A DNA stretch of 64,000 nt, taken from assembly GCF_003149085.1 (NCBI RefSeq), contig NZ_QGDT01000007.1:1-64000 (forward strand). The letters run 5' to 3'. Positions within the stretch are counted from its first letter, which is position 1, and each line of letters begins with the position of its first letter. The DNA comes from Dyadobacter jejuensis. Lineage in GTDB: Bacteria > Bacteroidota > Bacteroidia > Cytophagales > Spirosomataceae. The notes below the pieces were generated by a model that did no database searches, was not told the DNA's origin, and worked only from the letters and a program-made list of their open reading frames with translations. Position numbers and translations under genes: made by a program. Of the stretch, positions 33,442-41,834 are shown in pieces.

Positions 33442-35430
33442 ATGAAATTAAAGTTAGTACTTATTGTCGTTCTAATGGCGCTTTTGGCCAGCAACCAATG
33501 GGCTATGGCCCAAATAAACCTACCTGCAGGCCTCCCTATGCCAGGGGGCAGCGCTGGAGGCGGGGGGAGCCAAGGCGGAGGTGGTGGTGGAGCCGCCTTA
33601 CTCGACGATAGCACCAAAAACATCTATGGACCGAAAACGACCGTACATTTTTTCGAAAAAGACATCCTTAATAATAGGGATTCGGTACGCTATCGGGTAG
33701 ACACCTCCCTTACCAATTTTCAACGCTGGACGCCTATAGACAAATCATGGGGTACCCTGATGGACCTTGGAAATGTGGCTACCGCTTCGAATCCAATTTT
33801 TTTCCAACCCCGCAGCGATATTGGTAAGCAGCTGGGCATGCGTGCCTATGATGCCTATGCTATCAAGCCCGATGAGGTTTATTATTATAATACCAAATCA
33901 CAGCATACCGACCTCACCTTCGTCTCTGGGGCCAAAAAGACCTCCATGGGGCGCTTCGGCTATACCCAAAACTTTGGGCCTCGGCTCAATATAGGCATCA
34001 AAGCCCAGCGGCTTACGTCCAATAAACAATATGGTACCTATAGTTCGGTCAATTCTGAAGCTCTATTAGGGCAGAATTGGACGTTTTTGGCCCAAGGCAG
34101 TTACTTTTCGAAAAACACCAAATACCTGATCCTGGCGCATTATAGGCACCTCAACCAAAAAGTGAGGGAGCAAGGCGGGGTAATCCCCGATACTTCCGAA
34201 GGTGGTGATGGAATCTATACTTACGATGGAGACGCCCGGATCAGCGACGACGCCAACTCCTGGGAAAGGCGCCACGGCTTTCATATTTACCAGCAATACC
34301 GACTCGTAAATGGATTCCAGATCTTCCAACAGGCCGACTATCAAAGCACGATTAATCGATATACCGATTTGGCGCTGACCAAAGGGATTAGCAATGGCAT
34401 TTACAGGAATGTATATGCCGACTCAACCTATACCCGGCAAGACCTTTTTCATAAGCTCTTTGATAACAAATTCGGTATTAAAGGAGTGTTCTCAGGGTTC
34501 AACTACCGCGCTTATGTACGTCAGCGGCTCTATGGCCTCAAAACGGACAGCCAGGTCACCAACACCGAAGGCTCACCCTATACCCGCTACCGCACGGGCC
34601 TGAAATTTGAGAATATGCTAGGACTTTGGCTTGGCTATTATTTTAAAGACTCTACCCAGTACCTGACAGCCGAAGGAGAGCATTTGATAGGAAAAGATCT
34701 AAAATTAAAGGGCGAAATAACTACAAAATGGGCCAAAGCCGGCTACCAGACCATTTTATGGTCTCCAGACATGCTCATGGACTTCTACTCTAGCAACAAC
34801 CTTAGCTGGAAGAACGACTTTAAAATGGAATGGGTGAACACCATTTATGGTTCCATTCCTATCAAGACCGAAAGGGTTCATTTCGAACCTGAAATGCAGT
34901 ACCACCTCATTCGGCAACATATGTATTATGACCAGGAGGCGGCCCCTCAACAGTATGGAGGTACCATTAATCTGTTTCGAATAGGCGCCACTGCCGACAT
35001 TCAGTTGAACCGCTGGAACCTAAGTGCTCGTACCTATTATACCTTAAACGACACGAAGAGCATCATTCGTAACCCCGATTTCTATGCAAGTGGCCAGGTA
35101 ACCTTCGACTTCGTTTATTACCAGGCCCTGTATGTGCAGCTAGGGCTCTCTGCCAACTATCGTTCGTCCTATAGCGCCTATGCCTATATGCCCCTTACGC
35201 AGCAGTTCCACTTACCCAATGGCTTATACAGCGAACAACAAACAAGGGAGTATTTTGTTACCGATGCCTTTGCTAATCTGCGTATCAAAAGGGTGCGACT
35301 GTTTTTAAAGTATTCGTATTTGAACATGGATCTTTGGGGATTGTTCCCCGCCGGCAGTTACCAAAGTCCGGGTTATTTGGATATTCCTCGCTCCTTTAGT
35401 TTTGGGATCGTATGGCCTATGTTCGATTAA
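33442..35430 (+). CDS. Putative outer-membrane beta-barrel porin
   Basis: A 662-aa exported protein with signal peptide MKLKLVLIVVLMALLASNQ and a striking glycine-rich linker (about 34-50, GGSAGGGGS followed by GGGGGG). The rest alternates aromatic and polar residues typical of a large barrel, ending with FGIVWPMFD. It matches the putative-porin family found next to lpxK in many Bacteroidota. The substrate is unknown. Confidence 0.8.
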   Translation: MKLKLVLIVVLMALLASNQWAMAQINLPAGLPMPGGSAGGGGSQGGGGGGAALLDDSTKNIYGPKTTVHFFEKDILNNRDSVRYRVDTSLTNFQRWTPIDKSWGTLMDLGNVATASNPIFFQPRSDIGKQLGMRAYDAYAIKPDEVYYYNTKSQHTDLTFVSGAKKTSMGRFGYTQNFGPRLNIGIKAQRLTSNKQYGTYSSVNSEALLGQNWTFLAQGSYFSKNTKYLILAHYRHLNQKVREQGGVIPDTSEGGDGIYTYDGDARISDDANSWERRHGFHIYQQYRLVNGFQIFQQADYQSTINRYTDLALTKGISNGIYRNVYADSTYTRQDLFHKLFDNKFGIKGVFSGFNYRAYVRQRLYGLKTDSQVTNTEGSPYTRYRTGLKFENMLGLWLGYYFKDSTQYLTAEGEHLIGKDLKLKGEITTKWAKAGYQTILWSPDMLMDFYSSNNLSWKNDFKMEWVNTIYGSIPIKTERVHFEPEMQYHLIRQHMYYDQEAAPQQYGGTINLFRIGATADIQLNRWNLSARTYYTLNDTKSIIRNPDFYASGQVTFDFVYYQALYVQLGLSANYRSSYSAYAYMPLTQQFHLPNGLYSEQQTREYFVTDAFANLRIKRVRLFLKYSYLNMDLWGLFPAGSYQSPGYLDIPRSFSFGIVWPMFD

Positions 35431-35459
35431 TACCGATCCATATTAAAGCACCTTAGCCT

Positions 35460-36053
35460 ATGTCCATTACCACCCTAGGATTAACCTTACCAACCGACCC
35501 CCGATGGGTCGATATCGCCTCTATGAACCTTGGCGATATTCTCATAGACCATGCCTACTGCGAACAGAAAGCGGCCTCATCCTGCATTTCGTTGATTGTA
35601 CACTACCCCGAAAAAGTGAAATTAGTAGAGGTGCTCACCCCTATTGTTGCAGAAGAATGGGGCCATTTTCAAAGAGTACTTAAGGAATTGAAGAAACTCG
35701 GACTGCCCTTAGGCCGCCAAAGAAAGGACGAATATGTGGGTCAACTGATGAAACTTGTTCGCAACAAAGGCGACTATGAAGAGGCACTCCTGGATCGACT
35801 CCTGATATGCGCCCTGGTGGAGGCTCGGAGCTGCGAACGTTTTAAAATACTCTCCGAATCCCTGGAAGATAGTCATTTAATAAAGTTTTATAGGGAACTG
35901 ATGGTCTCCGAAGCCGGGCATTACCGTACTTTTTTGGAACTTGCCGAGACCTATATCCCTAAGGAGATCGTTCGCCACCGCTGGAAACAAGTGCTAGAGG
36001 AAGAGGCGGCCATTATGCTCAGTCTTACTCCACGCGCCGACCGTATGCATTAG
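35460..36053 (+). CDS. miaE: tRNA-(ms2io6A)-hydroxylase-like di-iron protein
   Basis: A 197-aa ferritin-like four-helix protein. MiaE hydroxylates the isopentenyl side chain of ms2i6A at tRNA position 37. Di-iron ligands appear as paired carboxylate/His motifs: DHAYCEQKA, EEWGHFQRVLKEL, LVEARSCERF and SEAGHYRTFLELAE. Length fits. It lies between the porin and the AddB-like nuclease on one strand with gaps of 29 and 45 bp. Confidence 0.9.
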   Translation: MSITTLGLTLPTDPRWVDIASMNLGDILIDHAYCEQKAASSCISLIVHYPEKVKLVEVLTPIVAEEWGHFQRVLKELKKLGLPLGRQRKDEYVGQLMKLVRNKGDYEEALLDRLLICALVEARSCERFKILSESLEDSHLIKFYRELMVSEAGHYRTFLELAETYIPKEIVRHRWKQVLEEEAAIMLSLTPRADRMH

Positions 36054-36098
36054 TCAGCCCTTTTTCCAACACTGCTCAAATATATAGCTTCCCCATCC

Positions 36099-39011
36099 AT
36101 GCAATCCTTTCTTAACCGAGTAGCCCAACATATATATAGTCGTCACCCCCAAACGCTTGGGAACGTCGGGGTGGTAGTGCCAACCCGTCGATCGGCATTT
36201 TTCCTCCTGCAAGAATTATCGAAGGTCACCCAAGAGGCTATTTTAAGTCCCGACGTATTGGCCATCGACGATTTCGTTGAATCCGCTACCAACCTTAGAA
36301 TCGAGGACCCGGTCCATCTGATGCTGGAGCTCTACGAGGCCTATAAGGAAATAGACCCTCAACTGACTTTCGAGCGATTTATGGGGTGGGCAGCGGTGCT
36401 CATGAGCGATTTGGACAAAATAGATCAATACCTAGTCGACACCCGATACCTATTCGACTACCTATCCGAAAGTAAAGCCCTGGAGCGCTGGCAAATGGCC
36501 CTTCCAGAAGGCAAAACCTTGGAGTCCCAGGGAGGAACGAAGCAGTACTTTGCCCTCTTCGAAAACCTTCAGGAATTATATTTAAAGTTTAGAGAACGGC
36601 TAACGCTCCAGGGAAAGGCCTACCGGGGGATGATCTACCGCCAACTTGCCCAAAACCCTGATTTTGACCTAAAGGCGAATCAAAAGTATGAAAGAATATA
36701 TTTTGTAGGCTTTAATGCCTTTACCGAGGCCGAAAAAAGTATCATCCAGTCTTTGGTAAAACAGAACCTGGCCGAGGTATTATGGGACACTGACTCCTAT
36801 TATATGCGCCTCAACGAAGGAATGGAAGCGGGAAAAATCCTCCGCGACTACCAGCAATCCGGAAAATTTGGCCCCTGGAACTGGACAACCGACCACCTGA
36901 CCACCTCCTCCAAGAACATTACCTTTTATGGGGTCCCTAATAACACCCTGCAAACCAAGGTAGCCGGCCAGTTGTACGTGGATATGTTACTGGCCGACGA
37001 GCCCGAAAACCCCATTCCCACGGCCATCGTACTGGCCGACGAAAACCTGTTGGTTCCCATGTTGCACTCCTTAGATCCCTGCATCAAGGATCTTAACGTT
37101 ACCATGGGCCTCTCCATGAAGAATTCCCTACTTTATACGCTCATCGACAGTATATTTGAACTTCAGGAGAATACCATTTCCATTAAAACGAAGGATGCTA
37201 GGGTAGTAAATATCCCCAAATTCAACCACCAGTCTATCGACAAGGTGCTGAATCACCCCTTTATACGGCATTACGAGAACAAAGTATTACGAAAGGAGGG
37301 AGTCAGCCTTACCGTGGTTCAGGATACCCTGCATTATATTGAAAACTTCAATAAGGTCTATCTGAGCGCAGAGGAATTAATAGAGCTAGGCCAGCAGGAT
37401 CCTATGTTCCAGATACTTTTTACCCATTGGAACAAAAAGAACCCACAACAGGTTTTGGATACTTTTTATGGACTTATTGACCTGCTACGGGTGGTGTATA
37501 AAGACTATAGCAATGCTTTGGAAACGGAGTATCTCTATCTTTTTTACACCCTACTCAAGCGATTTGAACAGACCATCGCCGAACGGCCCGAAATCCTTAC
37601 CTTCCGTACACTACGAGGCTTCTTGTATGAGCTGATCCGACAAACGGCCATTCCGTTCAGTGGGGAACCCATTAGCAACCTACAAATACTGGGTATGCTG
37701 GAAACCAGAGCGCTGGATTTTGAAAGGGTAATCATCATTTCGGCCAATGAGGGTATTTTGCCGAAGGCCAAACGACAGAACTCCCTCATTCCACACGAGG
37801 CCTCCCAAGCCGTAGGGCTCCCTACTCAGCTTCATCAGGAGGCCGTGATGAGCTATCATTTTTACCGACTGCTCCAGCGTGCCAAAGACGTACACCTACT
37901 CTACGTCAACACCGCCACCGCCAATAGTACCGGGGAGAAAAGCCGCTTCCTTCAGCAAATTGAGTTTGAGCTATCCCTATACAATCAGGAAATAACGCTA
38001 TCTCATCGGTCGGTCCGTTTTGAAGGTAAAGAAGTTCCAGAAGTGGACACGGCCATAGAGAAAGACCCACAACTGATACAGGCCATCAGGGCTTATTTGG
38101 GAGGAAAGGGACTCTACCCTACCCATCTGAATACCTTGATACGCTGCAGTATGCAGTTCTACCTGACGCATATCGTAGGGGTACAGGAGAAAAGAGAAGT
38201 GGAAGAAGAACTGGGTATGGACAAAATTGGTACCTGGCTTCATGAATCTATGGAAACGATCGATAGGGAATACTTTATAAAGGAACAAGACCCTTCGGAG
38301 GCGGAAATTCGCCAGGTACTTCGAGCGAAATTCGAAGAACGCTTCTCCGGATATATTACCGATCAAGGCCTCAACCGCATCTATTACCAGATTGGCGAAC
38401 AACAGGTACTGCGTTTTCTAAAGCACCAAATGGAACAGCAACCCAGGCGCAAGGTAGTAGCCACCGAACAGGCCTTACGAACCCAAATAGAACTGGTATT
38501 ACAAGGTGAGGTTACCAAGGTCAATCTGGGAGGGAAAATTGACCGGATCGAGCTCGACGATCAGCAGAAATTACTGGTAATGGACTATAAGACCGGGAGC
38601 GTCCAGATAGCCAAAGGCACCAAACTGAACGATAGTGAGCTGCAGGACAATATCCTCACCACCGACGGTGACCTCAAGATGGGGTACGTTCGGCAACTGT
38701 GGATGTATGAATATTTGGTATACCGCAAAATGCTGGAGGAAAATGGCTTACGGCTGGGGAAGGATTCCTATAATATGGATCAAAACCGGGTTCAATCGGG
38801 CTTTTATTCTTTCCGTACCCCCACCGACCTGATCGCCAATCCACTGATATTGACAGGCACCGAAGGGAACGCTCAGGAATTTATGAAGAAAAGTGAAGAG
38901 CTACTTAAGGACATTCTGGATCGGCTCCTGGACCCCGACATCCCCTTCAGCAAAACCGACGATTTGAATATCTGTCAATATTGCGATTTTAAGGGGATAT
39001 GTGGCCGATAG
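36099..39011 (+). CDS. AddB-like helicase/exonuclease subunit, PD-(D/E)xK family
   Basis: A 970-aa protein with an inactivated UvrD-like helicase N-terminal half (starting NVGVVVPTRRSAFFLLQEL) and a C-terminal RecB-type nuclease domain whose catalytic core is LLVMDYKTGSV. Four cysteines suited to an Fe-S cluster are seen in LIRCSMQFYL and ICQYCDFKGICG, as in AddB. It should process double-strand breaks together with an AddA-type partner, which is not in this window. It ends 5 bp before a converging small gene. Confidence 0.9.
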   Translation: MQSFLNRVAQHIYSRHPQTLGNVGVVVPTRRSAFFLLQELSKVTQEAILSPDVLAIDDFVESATNLRIEDPVHLMLELYEAYKEIDPQLTFERFMGWAAVLMSDLDKIDQYLVDTRYLFDYLSESKALERWQMALPEGKTLESQGGTKQYFALFENLQELYLKFRERLTLQGKAYRGMIYRQLAQNPDFDLKANQKYERIYFVGFNAFTEAEKSIIQSLVKQNLAEVLWDTDSYYMRLNEGMEAGKILRDYQQSGKFGPWNWTTDHLTTSSKNITFYGVPNNTLQTKVAGQLYVDMLLADEPENPIPTAIVLADENLLVPMLHSLDPCIKDLNVTMGLSMKNSLLYTLIDSIFELQENTISIKTKDARVVNIPKFNHQSIDKVLNHPFIRHYENKVLRKEGVSLTVVQDTLHYIENFNKVYLSAEELIELGQQDPMFQILFTHWNKKNPQQVLDTFYGLIDLLRVVYKDYSNALETEYLYLFYTLLKRFEQTIAERPEILTFRTLRGFLYELIRQTAIPFSGEPISNLQILGMLETRALDFERVIIISANEGILPKAKRQNSLIPHEASQAVGLPTQLHQEAVMSYHFYRLLQRAKDVHLLYVNTATANSTGEKSRFLQQIEFELSLYNQEITLSHRSVRFEGKEVPEVDTAIEKDPQLIQAIRAYLGGKGLYPTHLNTLIRCSMQFYLTHIVGVQEKREVEEELGMDKIGTWLHESMETIDREYFIKEQDPSEAEIRQVLRAKFEERFSGYITDQGLNRIYYQIGEQQVLRFLKHQMEQQPRRKVVATEQALRTQIELVLQGEVTKVNLGGKIDRIELDDQQKLLVMDYKTGSVQIAKGTKLNDSELQDNILTTDGDLKMGYVRQLWMYEYLVYRKMLEENGLRLGKDSYNMDQNRVQSGFYSFRTPTDLIANPLILTGTEGNAQEFMKKSEELLKDILDRLLDPDIPFSKTDDLNICQYCDFKGICGR

Positions 39012-39015
39012 GCCG

Positions 39016-39231
39016 CTAAAGTCCTTCACTAAGCGGATACCTTCTTCTAGTCTCATTGATCAGAAACTTTTTCTGGGCGGTAAAACTGTCGGGATGCATC
39101 AGCATAAAGATCTTTTCCCATTCCTGAAACCGTACGGGGTTGGCCTTTTGGAAGGTGGTAGAATCGATTTTCTTGTGAAGGAGGTATTCCGTAAAATCCA
39201 TATACAGGTCAATAAAATCAGAGGCTCCCAA
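39016..39231 (-). CDS. Small conserved-looking protein, unknown function
   Basis: A 71-aa soluble protein (ASDFIDLYMDFTEYLLHKK, EKIFMLMHPDSFTAQKKF). It is 33 bp downstream of the lipoprotein gene on the same strand and fits snugly against the addB-like stop. The overlapping plus-strand frame is poorer in composition. I have an impression of similar short proteins in related genomes, without confirmation. Confidence 0.6.
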   Translation of the reverse strand: MGASDFIDLYMDFTEYLLHKKIDSTTFQKANPVRFQEWEKIFMLMHPDSFTAQKKFLINETRRRYPLSEGL

Positions 39232-39263
39232 CTCAGGAACCTCCTACTATAAAAGCAAATGTG

Positions 39264-39737
39264 TTATTTCTTTTTAAACTCCAAATAGCCGCTCGATTGC
39301 GAACTACCATCCTGGTCGATCAGGTTCATGGTAATTCCTAACTTTATATCGCCATTGGCATCTCTGATTTTGACCCCATCTCCTTGAACCGTTCGGATTT
39401 TCTCGAAACCATCGTCGGTGTATAGAGCCTGTTGATCGATACGAAAGTTGAGGGCGTCGATCACCACTACCTTGTCTAGGTTATATATATCGGTGCTGGT
39501 AAACACCTTTCCGGGTGCGGTAATGGTATAAGCAACTGTGTATTTAATCCCCAAAAGATTTTTATCCACACGGCTTACGTCCCATGTTTGGACCGTGGAG
39601 ATGCCATCTTTAGCCGTAGTGGTCCCGTATTGTCCTACAAACTCGGTGCTATAGTCAGGATCCGGCTCCGGTTCATTGTTTTTGTCCTTACAAGCACCCA
39701 TCAATAAAACGAGACAGCAAAAAAGAATTTTTTTCAT
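39264..39737 (-). CDS. Lipoprotein of unknown function
   Basis: A 157-aa protein with a lipobox (CCLVLLMGAC, lipid cysteine about 16) followed by an acidic EPEPDPD export signal typical of Bacteroidota surface lipoproteins, and then a beta-rich domain resembling lipocalin/calycin-type strands. Co-directional with the 71-aa gene. Confidence 0.75.
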   Translation of the reverse strand: MKKILFCCLVLLMGACKDKNNEPEPDPDYSTEFVGQYGTTTAKDGISTVQTWDVSRVDKNLLGIKYTVAYTITAPGKVFTSTDIYNLDKVVVIDALNFRIDQQALYTDDGFEKIRTVQGDGVKIRDANGDIKLGITMNLIDQDGSSQSSGYLEFKKK

Positions 39738-39927
39738 AATAAATTAATTAAGTGATTTCATAGCTAAGGACCACCAAGTCCATTACGGATAAGATAACGA
39801 AAAGTCAGGGTCCTCCATATATCTTTTCCGCTTATTTTCGCAAATCTTACTAAAAGAGGGAATAAAATCAAAATTCTGATGGGCAATAATTTTAGAACCC
39901 CACTTCCCTTTTGCTTCCTCGTATTAC

Positions 39928-39965
39928 AAAAAGAGTGCCCGTCGTAGCGACGGGCACTCTTTTTT
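39928..39965. terminator. Strong bidirectional terminator
   Basis: A 16-17-bp stem (AGAGTGCCCGTCG core) with loop TAGC, A-tract on the left and T-tract on the right. It terminates the ompA-family gene on the minus strand, and no plus-strand gene reads into it. Confidence 0.93.
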
Positions 39966-39990
39966 AAGCTACTCTCAAAGATTGGAAATA

Positions 39991-40878
39991 TTACTTACCA
40001 GCCTGAGGAGTATATAAGTTGAAGAATTGATCCAACTTAGGAGTAATGATGATCTCCGTACGACGGTTCAAGCTTCTGTTAGCAGGAGAATCGTTAGAGA
40101 CCTTAGGTAGGTACTCACCACGACCACCAGCGATCATACGTACAGGCTCAACACCATATTTCTTCTGAAGGGTACGAGCCACAGAGGTAGCACGCAACAC
40201 ACTAAGATCCCAGTTATCGGAGATTTTGTCAGTAGAAATGGGCACATTATCCGTATGACCTTCGATCAAGATTTCGATGTCTTTGTAATCGTTCAAGATC
40301 TTAGCAACCTTGCTCAATACCGTTTCGGCTTGAGTATTGATCACCGAGCTTCCAGAACGGAACAACATCTTGTCGGAAAGGGACACGTAAACAACGCCCT
40401 TTTTAACTTCGATCTGAACATCTTCGTCGCTAACATCTTGAAGTGACCGCTTTAGGTTCAACACCAAAGCCATGTTCAAAGAGTCCTTGCGTTGGATACT
40501 TTGGTTCAAATCGCGAATTTGAGCGCCTTGAGCATCCATCATCGCCAAAGATTTCTTGATGCTTTCAGAACCTTCTTTAGAGATTACTGAAAGATCAGAC
40601 ATACGATCCAAAAGATTGTTGTTGTTTTTCTTTAGGAAAGCAATTTGCTCTTCTAATTCTTTCAACTTTCCGTTTTTGGAAGTTAGCTCATCATTCTTAA
40701 GCTTCAAATCGTTATTCAAGCCGGCGGTTCTGCTATCGCAATCGTTCAGGTCAGCACGAGCCTTATCCAACTGAAGTTGGATTTCGTTGGCTTTGTTCTC
40801 TGCCGAAAGCAGCTTTTTCTTACTTGCACATGATCCGAGTACAAATAGCATAGCTACAGCTACAAGCGTATTTCTCAT
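39991..40878 (-). CDS. OmpA-family peptidoglycan-binding lipoprotein
   Basis: A 295-aa protein with a lipobox (LFVLGSC), a long coiled-coil stalk (about 25-150) and a C-terminal OmpA domain (about 175-280) with IEILIEGHTDNVPIST and NRSLNRRTEIII, which bind diaminopimelate. It tethers the outer membrane to the wall. Flanked by a strong terminator; monocistronic. Confidence 0.95.
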   Translation of the reverse strand: MRNTLVAVAMLFVLGSCASKKKLLSAENKANEIQLQLDKARADLNDCDSRTAGLNNDLKLKNDELTSKNGKLKELEEQIAFLKKNNNNLLDRMSDLSVISKEGSESIKKSLAMMDAQGAQIRDLNQSIQRKDSLNMALVLNLKRSLQDVSDEDVQIEVKKGVVYVSLSDKMLFRSGSSVINTQAETVLSKVAKILNDYKDIEILIEGHTDNVPISTDKISDNWDLSVLRATSVARTLQKKYGVEPVRMIAGGRGEYLPKVSNDSPANRSLNRRTEIIITPKLDQFFNLYTPQAGK

Positions 40879-41072
40879 AATAATAAGGGTTATTGGTAGA
40901 CGGTTAACACTGGTTATTTAAATAAAACAAAAATTTGTATTCAACGCTTATCAAAATCGGGCCAGAGATTGTCTACCCATATTTTTAAAGCGCAAAGGTA
41001 TAAAAAAAGTCAAACTAACGCAGTTCTTGTGATATTTTTGTCACATTTATTACTGTCAAAGTTACCTCTGCA

Positions 41073-41813
41073 CTAATATCTGATAAAATAATAAGGATTC
41101 CTATGCGATTTCATACTCGTTTCGACGAAATCGGCGATCATTTTGTCATATTCTGCTTGTTTGACACGCTTTCCTTTTAATTTTTTGGGCATTGCCAAGG
41201 CTTCTTCCGCCGATTTCTTTTCTACCTTCACGGCCGTTATCAGCACCTCCCCATCATTGACGTCCACCTCCATAATCAACCCAGGCAAGCCAAAATACCT
41301 TTCGGGGCCTGCAGAGCTAGCCAGATCATTGGCAAACCATGCCGTGATTTTTTGCCCTTTGAGGGTGTCTTCTGTGGTGGCCATCATACAAAGGTAGCCA
41401 TTCACTTCCTTAATCTTATTTAATATCTTCCATTTTGGCGCTTTTAAACTGTCTGATATGATATATACCTTCCCAGAAAACTCTTCAACCTCGGTCTTTT
41501 TCTCCTGGTCGTAGTCGTGTAGTATAATATACTCCGATTTCCTCCATTGGTACCCCCCATCGGCTTCTTTTTCTAAATCTTCGTATTTGCTTAAGTGCCC
41601 ATTGGTTCCTAGCCGTCCTCTACTTTTGTCGCCCTCGTCGTTGCTTCCCCAAGAGGTTTGCGACCGAGACCGCTCCTCTTCCGACAGGTAAGTGAGCTTG
41701 TTTAAGATTTTCGACCAGTAGGAAGTCTTCTCATAGGTCACTACCCCTTCAAACCCCTGGCTTAGCCCCGTAAAGTGTACCATCGCCAGGCAGATTGTCC
41801 ATAAATATTTCAT
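41073..41813 (-). CDS. GLPGLI-family exported protein
   Basis: A 246-aa protein with signal peptide MKYLWTICLAMVHFTGLSQ and the family motif YFGLPGLIMEV. GLPGLI proteins are Bacteroidota-specific and of unknown role, often beside TonB-dependent or beta-barrel proteins, as here (21 bp from the preceding gene). Likely co-transcribed with the large outer-membrane protein. Confidence 0.92.
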   Translation of the reverse strand: MKYLWTICLAMVHFTGLSQGFEGVVTYEKTSYWSKILNKLTYLSEEERSRSQTSWGSNDEGDKSRGRLGTNGHLSKYEDLEKEADGGYQWRKSEYIILHDYDQEKKTEVEEFSGKVYIISDSLKAPKWKILNKIKEVNGYLCMMATTEDTLKGQKITAWFANDLASSAGPERYFGLPGLIMEVDVNDGEVLITAVKVEKKSAEEALAMPKKLKGKRVKQAEYDKMIADFVETSMKSHRNPYYFIRY

Positions 41814-41834
41814 CTCAAAAATAATTTCAATTGG

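Noticed and set aside
39001..39252. 83-aa plus-strand ORF overlapping the addB-like stop
   Set aside because: The opposite-strand 71-aa frame has better composition and operon spacing.
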